Part shown: positions 24,613-37,500 of the stretch, one piece after another | Layout of the letters: every line of letters starts with the position of its first letter | Position numbering within the stretch: the stretch's first letter is position 1 | From: Owenia fusiformis | Taxonomy: Eukaryota; Annelida; Polychaeta; Sabellida; Oweniidae | Assembly: GCA_903813345.2 (NCBI GenBank) | Contig: CAIIXF020000009.1 | Location: forward strand, 19,991,759-20,051,758 | Reading direction: 5' to 3' | Length of the DNA: 60,000 nt | Made by a program: the position numbers and the translations under genes | The notes under the pieces: model-generated | Databases searched by the model: none | Seen by the model: the letters and a program-made list of their open reading frames with translations, nothing else | Told to the model about the DNA's origin: nothing

Positions 24613-24838
24613 ACTGACAAACATTGTACTACATGGCTTGATCTGACCAATGATGTTTGATATTATCATGTGCAAAATGCCTGCCAGAGCCATGATATTA
24701 GGTACAGAATATGTTTGCATTATTTTTGTAATCTTAAATAAAAAGGAGTCAAAATCTAAACATATACATACACATCAATGTTTTTTCAAAAGTATAGGAA
24801 GTCAGTTATATCCCATCCTAAGTCAATGACACCCTCGC
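24613..24838. repeat. Dispersed duplication, copy 2
   Basis: Direct, shorter copy of 20608-21000. A deletion removes the middle part. Both copies are in the A/B intergenic region. Confidence 0.75.
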
Positions 24839-25409
24839 TGAAATCCCCATTTTTAGAAGAATTTAACGTAATCGAATCTCAACAAGTAGATTCACGTGGG
24901 GAAGTATTGGTAGAATCAATTTCCAATTTTAAGATTATGGGTTCTTAAACAGGACATTGATCTTGCTTTTTAGAAATTTTTGTTGGTACTAACATAATTT
25001 ACTTGGCTGGGTTAGTTCCGTTTCCATACGGTATGCACGAACGGGATTGAAACCAGAACGACGATTAACAGGCTGGAATACAATTTTTCGACGTCCGCAA
25101 TAGGTTTTCGTTTAGATTTATTCGCTTTAGTGGGTTCGTATTCACCATACTAACCATGAGTTAAATTCCTCCTGTCAATATGTCGGCCCATATGTTTAAA
25201 GTTGAGTGATTTGCTAAAGACGCATGTAAATTCTGTGTGGAGCTATAACATTAATGATTACAAGCTTCTTAAGAAACACAGAAGATACCCTGCGTGCAGA
25301 GTCTAGTTAAACTACAAAGCTCAAAGACGAAGCTCTCTATTAAGAAGTGTAGTCAAACGAATGCAAAGGGTACACAGAAGACAAATATGCCATTCAATGC
25401 TATATTATG

Positions 25410-25415
25410 TTTATT
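25410..25415 (-). terminator. Polyadenylation signal AATAAA of gene B
   Basis: AATAAA on the minus strand, 68 nt downstream of the gene B stop codon. It would give a very short 3' UTR. The cleavage site itself cannot be seen. Confidence 0.45.
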
Positions 25416-25482
25416 GTATGGTTTTTAAAGACATGTCAATTTGTTTACATTGAATTTAGTCTTCTTCCATTTTGCCGTCTTT

Positions 25483-25584
25483 CTAAACATCTCTATGTTC
25501 AGATTCAGGATGACGTGGTACAATGTTGTTGTTGTACAGCAGGAATTGCGCCTCTTCATTAGGTACAAAATTGCATATCACCAG
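25483..25584 (-). CDS. Gene B exon 13: last coding exon
   Basis: 102 nt, acceptor TTATTTAAG, ending in TAG at 25483-25485. It encodes LVICNFVPNEEAQFLLY then NNNIVPRHPESEHRDV. It aligns with the last exons of C and D (FVLCDFxPDMDAILALxESN then VIP...V-stop), including the single Cys. An AAG acceptor is less common but acceptable. Confidence 0.75.
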   Translation of the reverse strand: MVICNFVPNEEAQFLLYNNNIVPRHPESEHRDV

Positions 25585-28500
25585 CTTAAATAAGAAACAG
25601 TCTGCATGTACATGTATATATCAAGGTATAGTCTTCTCTACAACAAGCAGATCTAGGGAGTATACAGTCCCCTCCATAAGTTTGGCAACCTTTTTCGCCC
25701 ATTGAACTACGTGTTAAAGCCTCTTTACGTTTGAATTTTTATTTACTTAACCGGCGATGAAATAACTTATGATATTGATGGAAACGTAACTTGATTTTAT
25801 TTCCAATACCTCCAATTTTTCTCAATTTTTTTCCTCAATTACAATAGGTCGAAAATTGATGATAACTTATTTTTGAAAATCGTCATTCCCATGTAATCCA
25901 ATGGGAAATGGAGGGTTCGGGGCAAATCAGAAATCAGGATATCTTTTCAGTAAAAGATTCAGCAAAAAATATTTTTATATAGAAAATTGAATTGTGTTAC
26001 TTTTTTGAACACTAAGTGTTTAGTTTATTTGATGAATATTAAAGTTACAGCGCTTCAAAGTCATTTTTGAAAATAATTTTTCGCCTCCTGTGTTATTTCA
26101 ATGGGAGAGGTTTTTTGAAAAACAATTTTGACTTTAAAGCCCTATAACTTTGTTGAACCTGAAGAAACATATCAATTTTTTGTTAAATAAAGTTAGCAAA
26201 TTCAATTACCTGCCTAACTCGTATTTTTTGCAAGGACTCGGATGGATGGATATTCTGTCATATGACTTGCGGCAAACCTACCATTTCTCATTGGTTAACA
26301 TGGGAATGTCGATTTTCCAAAATTTATCATCAATTTTCGACCTATTGTAATTGAGGAAAAAAATTGAGAAAATTTGGAATTGAAGTCAAATTACGTTTTC
26401 ATCAATAGTATAAGTATTTTCATCGCAGGTTAAGTAAACAAAAATTCAAAGGTGAAGAGGCTTTAACACGTAGTTCAATGAGGGAAAAAAGGTTGCCAAA
26501 CTTATGGAGGGGAGTGTATACTGCGTATAATTACAAGCTTGGCCAATAGCACTATATCTAGTGTTCTTGATAACATTTTTAATAGTGCATGAATTTTAGA
26601 TAATATTTATTATTTTTATGAATATGCAAGGATAACCTTTGTTATTGTACTTAAATAAATGGGTTTTTGAAAAAATACATTATATTTTACAGTAGTCAAA
26701 GCAAGTCAGTGCAACGCATGTATGATTGATTTTTGAAACTTAATGAACACGTATTCTGTGATTGTCACGCAATAGGTATAAGACAATTATTACCTCATCA
26801 ATTGCTCCGACTAATCCATCCCCAACCCTAATTGGATATTTTGACCTAGTAATTGGCGCAATCGACGGTACTCCCGGTATATCTACTACCTCTGGAAAGA
26901 AATTTGAGTGTAATGATTAGTTTATATAAAATAGATAATACAACTTAAAACTAAAGCAATTATATTTAAATTTAATATTTATCAAAACAGTAGTTCATTT
27001 CTCGAGACAGCTCTTTTGATTTAATTCAACTACATATTATTCTTAGAAAAAGATATGCCGAGTTCCAAATTCACAAGTGGTCCATAATCTGCTTAATCTA
27101 TACCTCTCTTTTGACGCGACTCTTCTTGACCCTCCGCCAGCAAGTTTGATCTCTTCAACAAATGACTGAAATGCTCCTTTTCTTTGGAAGGTAACGTATC
27201 TATTAAAGCGTCGACTGATCTTTTTCTCCGTTTTAACCAACCTACAGAAAATAAACAGCAATTGTATGTAAGAGAAATGCGTTCGTTTTGGGTTTTTTAG
27301 TTTATCTGTTTATTCCTATATTTCTCAGAAAATACGAAGTAGTCATTACCCCAAGAGGGGATTAGAAGAGAATTGTGGTTCGAGTGCAAGGAACGTAGTT
27401 CGCGGTATCAGAACTGATGTTCGCGTTGTTGGAAGTCGAAGAGGCTTGACTGAAACAAATTTTTATTAAATCCTTGTAGCAATTTTGAACATTACAAGTA
27501 CAATATAAAATTACCAGAAAGTATAATAAGCTCTTTTCAGCAAATGTTTATGTCAATGAGGCATCAAAGTATACTTAATCTGTCAATTGGTATATTATTC
27601 AACTGATGTTAGGTTATATTTTAATGAAAATGGTGGCTATTTTGAACTGAATGGTCATATTGGATGTCATTCTTGACCAAAGGTCATTTAGCCATGACAT
27701 TGGGTTATACAATCTGGACAAAACCCTACACTTGGGCAAAAATGAGCCTCTCAGTGCGCTCCTCAGTGATTTTTAAATTACCTCTTCTGTACTAAGGTTT
27801 GAAATAAATTGTATTGATAGATTTAATATCACTGGACATAGTATTGCGTGTTGGGCATCACACAACATTATCGTTTATCATTTATATGGGATTACGCAAG
27901 GGTCATTTTTTAATAATTTTTCTTTATTTGAATATTTCTTTTTAATAGATAGTAAATAAGTAAAAATATCATCAACTCTTTGACATCGAGAATATTTTAT
28001 ACAATTTCGACAGAAAAATAAGATCAAAATGGACTTCACATTTACAGTGGGCGGTATAACTTATTAGATAATGTTTGATATTTTTAATTCTTTGCTCCAG
28101 TCTAACGATTTAAATTAGTCTATATTCGTTATAATTACTATTTTTAAACTAAGACTTTATCTAAATATGTTGAGTAACATATAACATAACAGATTTTTTA
28201 TTAATTTGAGATTTCAGCAGGGTTCTAATTTACAAAATCATGAATTATAAAAAAATGATCACAAAATGTGAAATGTGTTTTTGAGACAATAACAAATAGA
28301 AAAAAAACTATTGTTTTCTAGTGGAAGGGTACAAGTGTACAATGTTATTCAGTGATTTCTATGCACTTCCAAAGTGTTTGAGTCAATTAGAAAAAATAAT
28401 AATAAAAAGTTTCCTCTTCAATTTAGTGAGGGAGTGCCATAGGGATGCACCCAACACACCCCCGTCCGCCATCCGATATATCTATACATTTATGTATTTT

Positions 28501-31500
28501 CATATATTCAACTTTTATTGCCAATTGGACCAAGAATCAAAAATCATGAATCAATTAATCAAAATAGGCGTGGCAATAAATGCAACCCTGGGGAACACCG
28601 ATGATAAGGATAATAAATAAACATGGATTTTACTTTAAATAAATACTAGTATTCTCTTACTTGTCAAATCCTTAAGAACAAAATAGATGTGTAATGAAGG
28701 TGAAATAAATGTGTCAATAATTTTTAAAACTTTGAACAAAAAATACAGACGGACTTAAGGTATCATTTTTAAGTTAACTAATACAATACATATATCATGC
28801 TAACTACCTTTCAAACAAACAAGCCATTAGTAGATCAGTTGTAAACTTCAAAAATATCAAGATTTAATATATTTTAATTTTATGGACCCCTGCTAGACCC
28901 TTCATTAATAAGTAAACGGTAATGTTGAAAGGTGCTCAACAGGTGAAATTGTATGTAGGAATATGTGTTTTAACATTTAAAAGTATCGAAACGAGTGCTA
29001 AATCAACAGGACGGAACAGATTAACTAGGATTATCTGAAAATGTCCTTAATGAGCTTTAATAAGTTACATTCTTTGATATATCGTGGCCATTGTGAATTA
29101 AGAAGCCTTCTTGACGATTCCTTCTCAAGCAGAGTTCTCTATTCTTATGGCATCAGCATATTACATTTTTATGAACATTTAGGGGTCATTTTAAATTCAG
29201 ACATTGAAAAGGCCTCCTAGAGCAGTGGTCCTTTTGTGCTAAATTCCATATATGATATTTTTGAAAATATGGCGGCAAATGTTTAATTCAGTGGTCATCT
29301 TCAAAACAGTTTTTATAAATGGACCTTTTTTCAGGTATCAGCTGCATATAACATTTGAACCAAATGTGTCAACCGGTGTTTGAGTAATCAAATATTATGT
29401 TTTTACAAAGATGGTGGACAAATTCCTTCCCAGAGGTCCATTCCTAGAGTGTATCATGTATTTCGATTCAAAAAGGTTACAATTAATTTGACACATTAAG
29501 GTAAACTTTTTTTAAACGACATACTTTTGGAATTAACAAGGGCTTACTTACCAAGAGATATTCTTCCCAAAGTAATATAATCGTCAATTTTGTGAAACAT
29601 AAAGCCAGCCTGGTCCTGAAGCAGTGGATCAATGTCAGAGATGATGGATTCTAGCTTTGTTAAACGAATAAAAAGGTCTCGAATTGCCTGTACAAGGAAT
29701 GGGTCTCCAATCTCCTTTGCGACTGGTAAGAGACTATCACTGATCTAAAATTATAATCATTTTGGAAATTATTCCATTATTTTTTATTGATAAATCAACT
29801 CATGTACCAATATGAGAAAAATTCTATTGACATGTATTATATTTCTCAACAAATCAGTAACTACAGGGTGTTCAAAAAACGCAACCCAAAGAAATCGCTA
29901 TATCTTTGAAAATACTAATCCAATTATTTTCATATTTTCAGCACAGAAAAAAGAGACCGTGTATGTATAACCCCTGTTGTTAGTTAGTTGTAAAACATGA
30001 TGTCTTGGACACTTGCTCAAAAGACAGTTGTACTAGCAAAATACTAAAAACGTGAACGGAAAATCACTTTATCTTGGAAAACACTAATTCAAATATGTTC
30101 ATCTTTTCAGGAAAAGAAAGAATAGACTGTGTATGTATAGCTCCTGTTGTCACTAAGTTGTAAAACATGATGACTTGGACACCTGCTCAAATGACAGTTG
30201 TACTAGGAAAATATTAAAACGTAGTCAGAGGTAACTGTCAAAGTAATAAAACCAAATAACTTTCTAACCATAGTGTTTTTGCACTTCAGATTTGGCATAA
30301 ATTATCCTCATTCAATGTGTGGTGAATTTGTGGAGTTTCTTCAAAATTATTCCATGGACTTTACGGTCTTGGTTTCAAATGTTCAAACAATTAAGGCTTT
30401 TTGCCTTATACAATTTGGCATCACAGCTCTAGGGACTTCAAAAGGCTTCCTATATATGACTCGAGTCATATTATAAAGTTTTATACTTATAAAAACGTGT
30501 TTTTAAAACATTTGATAAACTTTAGTATTGAATACTTTGAACCTAACTATCTAAAATTATTATCTATAAGTCGAATGCTTTTTGACAGTAAAATAATTGT
30601 AGAATTTATTAGTTTGGCATTTTATATAATTGCCCGCCTACTGTAGTAACCATATTTTCTCCAAAAGGTTGATTCCTTGAAATATTGAAATATGAAAGTA
30701 TTTTATATATCCTGTGAATATTTCAAATAGAAAGTCATTCCACTCTTAATCCAAGAGATTTTCTCAGACTCTATCGACCTGGTATTATAAATGATTTGGT
30801 AATTGTGTCTTCAAACAAACATATAAGTATACCATATGGGTGATTGTGATTTAAAGTGGTTTTATGATCCTTTTTGTTTTATGTTTCATTTGATTAAGAA
30901 CTACTCATTTCAATCAATTACCTGTTTACTTGCTTCCGATAATAATGTAGTAATATCTCTTGGTCTATTAACAATGTTAATCATAATATCAAGATTTTCA
31001 GCAAAAGGGTCAAAGAATTCGTCTTGTCTATATGTCTTCGTTAGGTAATCTACAAGTAATTTCACCATTTGGTCGCGAGTCAAGATCCAATTTTCCATCC
31101 CGAAAAAATATTCTTCTGCAAAACAAACAAACAAAATTAATATAGAGTATAATTCATTACATAAAGGACCGTGTTTTTTACAGAATGTTTTCAATAATTT
31201 GTTTAAGAGAAAAAACATTGTTGAATTCAGTTCACAATATCGATACCCATCCTTTCATCTGCTATCTATCTCCTAAATCAATCTCAGCATAATATATACT
31301 GTACCTTGTTGATATCTTCGCATTTTATCGTTTGGAATATATTTTAAGAAAAATAGTTATGTTGATTATATATACATTATGACGTACCATCTGTTAAAGG
31401 ATCCACAAATGCATAGACTATATCCAGAAGCTGTCTAAACGCCCCGATCTCTGGGTTAAGAATTGGACCAAAATCCACATTATTCAACACAACCACAATA

Positions 31501-34500
31501 TCGCCGAGGGCAGTTAAGGCTAAGTTAATCAAATCGATCATATCTATCCGATCTAAACAAAAAAATTGAATCTAGGGGGTGTTTCATATGTATGCACCCC
31601 TATCTAAACTCATACTTGTAACATTGCCACCCTGTCATGTTATTTATCATTTTGTACCTGTTGTATCATTTTGAAAAGTTACGGCAAAAATCCAGGGTTT
31701 CCCTGAGAATAAATACAATGTATTAAAGTATGTGGGTATGGGGTAATTTATATGCATTTTTGTAAGCATTTTTGGACCCAGTTCGGTGATCTGTTCATTT
31801 TGTCCGCTTCCCATTTTTAGTAATAAAGGTGATGCCAGGTGCCTGGCCTCCCTTTAACACACTGTACGGATCCTAGATATATATCTTTGTGAATAACTGT
31901 CACACACATATAATATGAACTCTACCATGATGACAACTGCTAGAAATGTGCAATACGGAAACTAAATTTGTCCTTTAAATTGCCCTCAAAAAGATCAGAA
32001 ATTCCCCTAAATGACCCAGTTGATACGATGTATATTTTTTCAATATCACCCCTGGATTCTGAGACTTTGCAATCTTATGTAACATTGTGTAGCTATGAGG
32101 AACAAAATTATATATATCACGATAGGGTTACAATGCTATATGTATGATTTTAGAGGGGAGTGCATACATATGAAACACCCTGTATATATGTATATTAATT
32201 TAATGTAATTAACATGTGTATAAGTATGTGTTTTACAGACGATCCAGGTATACAATATATTTTTAATCTAAACTACCGGTGCTCTTTTATTTTGTCCTTT
32301 GGGACTAGCTATGCAGATGTTCCTCATATACCACAAAGTTGCAACAGATCATTTTTGACGTTGCATATCCATGTTTTTAATTTTATGGTGTGATACCTCA
32401 GGATAGAATATCGGTTAAAGGCCCCATTTAAGAAATAATGGCTGTCACCGTGATAAAAATGTTTTGTTCCGTTGAATCTGTTTCTCGGGAAGTTGGTGTT
32501 TTCTTTTTTTCTTTTCCTTTCTTTTCAATTTAAAGGCCCACTATACTTAATTTAGAAGAATTTTTTTAATAATCACTGAAACATGTTACTCACACATTCG
32601 CTCAAATATGACACACAGTTTGATTTGCTTTAATATTGAACCAAGAAAAAAATAAGTCGCATAGAAAAAAGCATTTGAAGTCCAGAGATCATTAGACATG
32701 CATGCACATGTTAAACAAAGTGCATATTTTAAGTAAGTGTTGTTTTAAAAGATGGTGGCACTTCTATGAAAATGAATGTATCATGTTATACAAACAACTT
32801 CGCCATCTTCTAATGACATTGATAAAACTTGATATATAAAGCTTGACAGATTGAAAATGTTTTTTGATAATTTATTGTAAGCTTTGATGTGATCCGTTTT
32901 TAACTGTTGTTGGTGTCAAATGAAAGATAAAGTTCTTATCAATACATTGGACATACTAATGAAATTCAAATGTAAGTCTTTATTTTGCCCAAAAACGTTG
33001 AAAATTCGCAAAGTGGGCCTTTAAGTTACCATCTGGGACAGAGAGGCAAAACTTGTGATTTTGTCTTACTTCTTTCTGCGTCTGTGTACCTCAATCCATC
33101 AAGGTCAACGTGAACAAAGCCTTCCTTGTCGTAAGAAAGACAAATGTGGTACCATTGTCCAACAACAAGATTTTCCTAAGAAAACAGAATATACAAATAG
33201 AATGGTTGAATATAACACTCCATACTGAATAGGCCAATAGGCTTGACATCGATCTTTGATCTTCAAAATTTACTTTATTGTTCAATTTTGCCCGTCTTTA
33301 ATCGGTTTAGTTGGTTGGTTGTCAGGTTGTTTGGCTGTCTTGTTGGGGGTTGTCTAATTGGTTGCCTAGTTAGATTGTTATCTGTTTAGTTTGTTGACTG
33401 AAAAATGACCCCAGACTTCAACTTGAGTAATGATACAATAAGTCTAGAGTCTTTATCAAAAGGAAAACTGACTAAAGAAAGACTCGAGATTCAATCTGGT
33501 TTAATAAACACAAATTGGTAAATGGACTCCAGATCTGACATTTGGAGTCCCAATAGAATACAGGCAAAAGTAATCGAATCCAGCAGAAACTCCAGATTTA
33601 AAATCGTTAGTCAAATAATATTGAAGGTTAGTCATCCTTACTACTGAGCAACAAACTTTCCAAAGAGTGCTTTAATTTTAGAATATTTTTTTAGAAATTA
33701 CCAAATATCATACTTTATTATTATTAGAAAATATATTGCTTTAAAACTTACATTTAACGGTATGAAGATATCCTGAACTCTATCACATGCCTTCACACCA
33801 GCCACAATTAAATTCTCGGATTCGGTTATAACTACCTCAATAGAGATTGACGAGTGGGCACCACCTTCAGCTCCGTTGTGTAGAATAATCTGAGAGGCAA
33901 GTTCGTCCAGGGAAAACCACAAACAGATGTATAAGCTAAATTCGAACTCAACATTGGCAAATCGAGGAATAAGTATGTTTGACCAAAATCCAAACAGTAC
34001 AGACTCTCCCAAAGGATTAGCTGGACTTCCCGCGGTTTTCCTTACATCAAAAGGATCACTGTGTATTCCAGATATGTCCTTGTAATTTTTGTCGAATGAG
34101 AAATAAGCACACGGGGCCGAGAGACCTGAAATTTTAATAATTGTAGAGGTTAAATCGACCAAACATAAAATTAAAAAAACTACCTATTCAGCTTTGAAAC
34201 ACTTGCTCATTACAACATAATTTTTCGACTCCCCGAATTACCCTACAGTGCTTGCGAATAGGTATATTAGTTTCCGTTTTCACCGCGATGTGGCTGATTC
34301 GTGGTTACCTTACATGGCATTTAGAAGAAGGTTCCCTTAAACTTGAATATCCATCAGTTTTAGTGCTTCAATCTTCATAATTCCCTTATGTACATGTATC
34401 TGGTAATTATACAAATAAGATATAGTAAAAGAAAATATTATCTAAGAAGCTATTTCACTTTTTGTTCTTTTCTAACTTGGGGTATATGGAGAATCTCCCC

Positions 34501-37500
34501 GACCAAGAAGTCACATTTCCAAAGAAAATTAAATTTTCAAAGTTGATTAAAACTTTTAAAACTACATATCTAGAAGTAAGTTTGAATGTAGATTTCAAAT
34601 GTGATTTCACTTTGACTGACTTTTGAATTTTTAATGACGTAAATCAAGATTATTTGAACTCGTATTTAGTCAAATTATAACGTGAAGAAATAATAACAAT
34701 CAGGATATGATAGTAAGGTCTAATTTAGTGTATAGCTAGACATAGCTATGACTCCCAACAATTAAAGGAAAGTGTAAGACTATGGTCATTTCATCCTTCC
34801 CTCAACCCCTCCTTACACACAAAGTTTCACATAATGCCAGTTCTAAATAAAATAAGTATAACGAAAGAATTATGTTGGCTACGAGAACATGTCGCAAACT
34901 GAGTACCGTAATCAACTTCTCCCTCACAACAGCATGAATCGACATAAAATATCTGCCCAGGTGGGCATTCCTGCAGCTGGCCCTTGTACATGTAGAAAGC
35001 TGTATCGTTCATCCCTGTGTATATTTGAGATTCGTAACCATCTGTTCTTAAACAACACTGCTCTAAAACAAAGAAATCTATATTTTGATTTATATTATTA
35101 GAAGGGTAAGGTTCAAATAAATCTCAACCATAGGTTTGGATAAATCTTAATCTTCATCTCATGACACTGTTTAAATACAAATAATAAGTGATACATTTGA
35201 AGATAACGAGCTGTTTTTAAGGCTTGAAAATGCTTAAATGCAGTAATAAAGGATTGACTCACGTTCTTCAAGGAAATCTGGGCATGAATCGTCAAAATCC
35301 GGCAAAGGGTCTGGAAAATAATTTGTTTTGATATACTAGAGGGTATATTACGATAATTCTTTTAAAATAGTATATGAATACTACAAGGCTTCGATGAAGG
35401 CAGGGATGATTCCTTTTTTGAACTTGTTCCTTTTATTAGTTAGTTGAGAGGCATGTTTCAGATTATTTAGATTTAAAAGAAAAATAACAGTAGGAATAGA
35501 AACTTTTCCTTCCAGTAGATTATAAAAGGTTAACATTGCTTCGATTTAAATACGTTTCATTGTATGTAGACACATATTTCGACCTACTTGGACATCCTAA
35601 TATTACGCATTCATCTGACTCTTCTGCTCGAACACAAATGCATTTCTGAGGATGCCAAACAGACATGAAAGGACACTGCATTCTGATTCCCTTGCGACCA
35701 AAACATCGTACAAAGCCACAGCAGTTTTCCCTGTCTAATGTAAACCCGTTGTTCTTCTCGCAACTTGCTGAAGTTAGATATAAATGGGCAAATGTTAACT
35801 TATTTCCGTTTGTCTTTGTTATATCATCCATACAATTTTTATAACCGTAAAGTCAATTCAATAAGGTAAAGGAAGGAATTGGATATTCTTTCGTCGAAAC
35901 TACATTAATTACGTTATGACGTTTTGGCGTTACGTGTTGCGATACGTGACGTTAGATATTATGTTATTGCATTTAGAAATACTTAAAAAGCTGGCATTAT
36001 ACCTAGTTATTGTAATCACTCGATAATTTCCTATATAGCTTAGTTTTATTTATTTTTCAAATTAAAGAAATCTTAATACTAGTTATTCAAATTAAAACTT
36101 CGATATTAACAAAATGTTTATATTCAGGTTTGTATTTGCTTCATATGTTACTGTATAGGTTATATGGCTTATATGTACTATACGGGTATCCGGGATCAGA
36201 AATTCAACCAATTGTTTAGTATAATGTAAGCTTGCTTCTACTTTTTTCAAAAACATCCATTAATGTTAACTTTTTATCTTCATCAAATATTTGTCAATTG
36301 CGACACAAATGTGAATGCAATACCACATTACCCAATTCGGAGGCTGAAAGTTCGAATGTTTCTCCAAATGTATTGACGCCACCTGGAAAACAAAGAGAAT
36401 CTATCATTTTACAGTGGGTGGAAAAGAAGAAGGTGATTTTTTAAGTTTTGTCAAAACGTGTAGCCACAGGAGCTTCAATATTTACTCATAATAGCTTATG
36501 ATGATCTTATCCTGTTTCTGTTGCTCGAAATTCTCGTATAATTGGCAATAATGCGATGTGTATATACTCTCAATCGTTTACCCCACGAAGGCCGGTTGTA
36601 AACTTTAACTTGCACAATTTATTTCCGGCACTTTTGATCCAAAGGAACGATTGTTGACTTATTATTCGCTTGATGAGTTGAGCCTGGTCACTTTTTCAGT
36701 TGTTTTCGTTTAACATGTTATTCCAAGGGATAACAAAAGTATATGGTCCTGAGTTGGAGCCCCTATTTTTCATCTCATATCCTATTTGATATTTGTAGCT
36801 TTCCCTAATTTTGCAACGTTTTTTACATGCGCTCTTGTTTTTAATCCAAAAATACGCTCTGTCTGTGAAAGGCATTGCAACAATAATTCAATTACTATAC
36901 GGGAAATAGCAAATAAAGCAGGGATGCATAAAAACTCGATTTTGCAACGTGATATACACATTATGTTGTAGACATTATAGGTGGGTTTAAAATTCTACTC
37001 ACGACCCAGCTTATCGCCGATACAACTTTGCAATGGATGTGGTTCGTAAGAAAAATACAAAACAAATCGAGAACATGAAGATGCTCATCTTGAGAATCAT
37101 CTTTGACAAATGTTCAAGATTTTTTACAAATTCTTAAAGGAATATTCCTTGCCAGACCCCTTCTCTCTTGATATGGTAGCTATAATCATATATATAGTTT
37201 AGATATTTAGCAAAACATGGGAAAATGTTTTAATATGGTCAATATTGATCATTTAAAAATCTAGTGCTTATTTCCAGTGAGCTGCCATCTTTTAAGATTT
37301 CTTGCAGGAAGTGATGTCATCAACTCTCAACTTCTATAACCTTGCCCATAACAGTATAGGAAAGTAGCACAAAATCACTTCTAGACAAGTGATCTATCCT
37401 TTTTGTGCAAAAATATTTTCAGGGCTTGTCAACTTAGAATAAAAGAAGAGATTTTCAGAAGGATTAAATAAGATACAAAGTTGAAAAAGAATATTTAGCT

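Larger units (their letters stand above)
19916..25409. other. A/B intergenic region, 5.5 kb
   Basis: No host exon recognised. It holds the duplicated block at 20608-21000 and 24613-24838, the inverted pair at 21242-21325 and 24243-24312, GACCTAGA/GACTTGGAC low-complexity DNA at 22425-22540, a GACGGACGG tract at 22750-22795 and the MITE at 22974-23545. Gene A's promoter should lie at its left end. Confidence 0.6.

Noticed and set aside
36232-36390. Minus-strand stretch in gene B intron 2 reading FGETFELSASELGNVVLHSH
   Set aside because: A stop follows the Cys-Arg-Asn shortly after, and no acceptor/donor pair fits the phase between exons 2 and 3.
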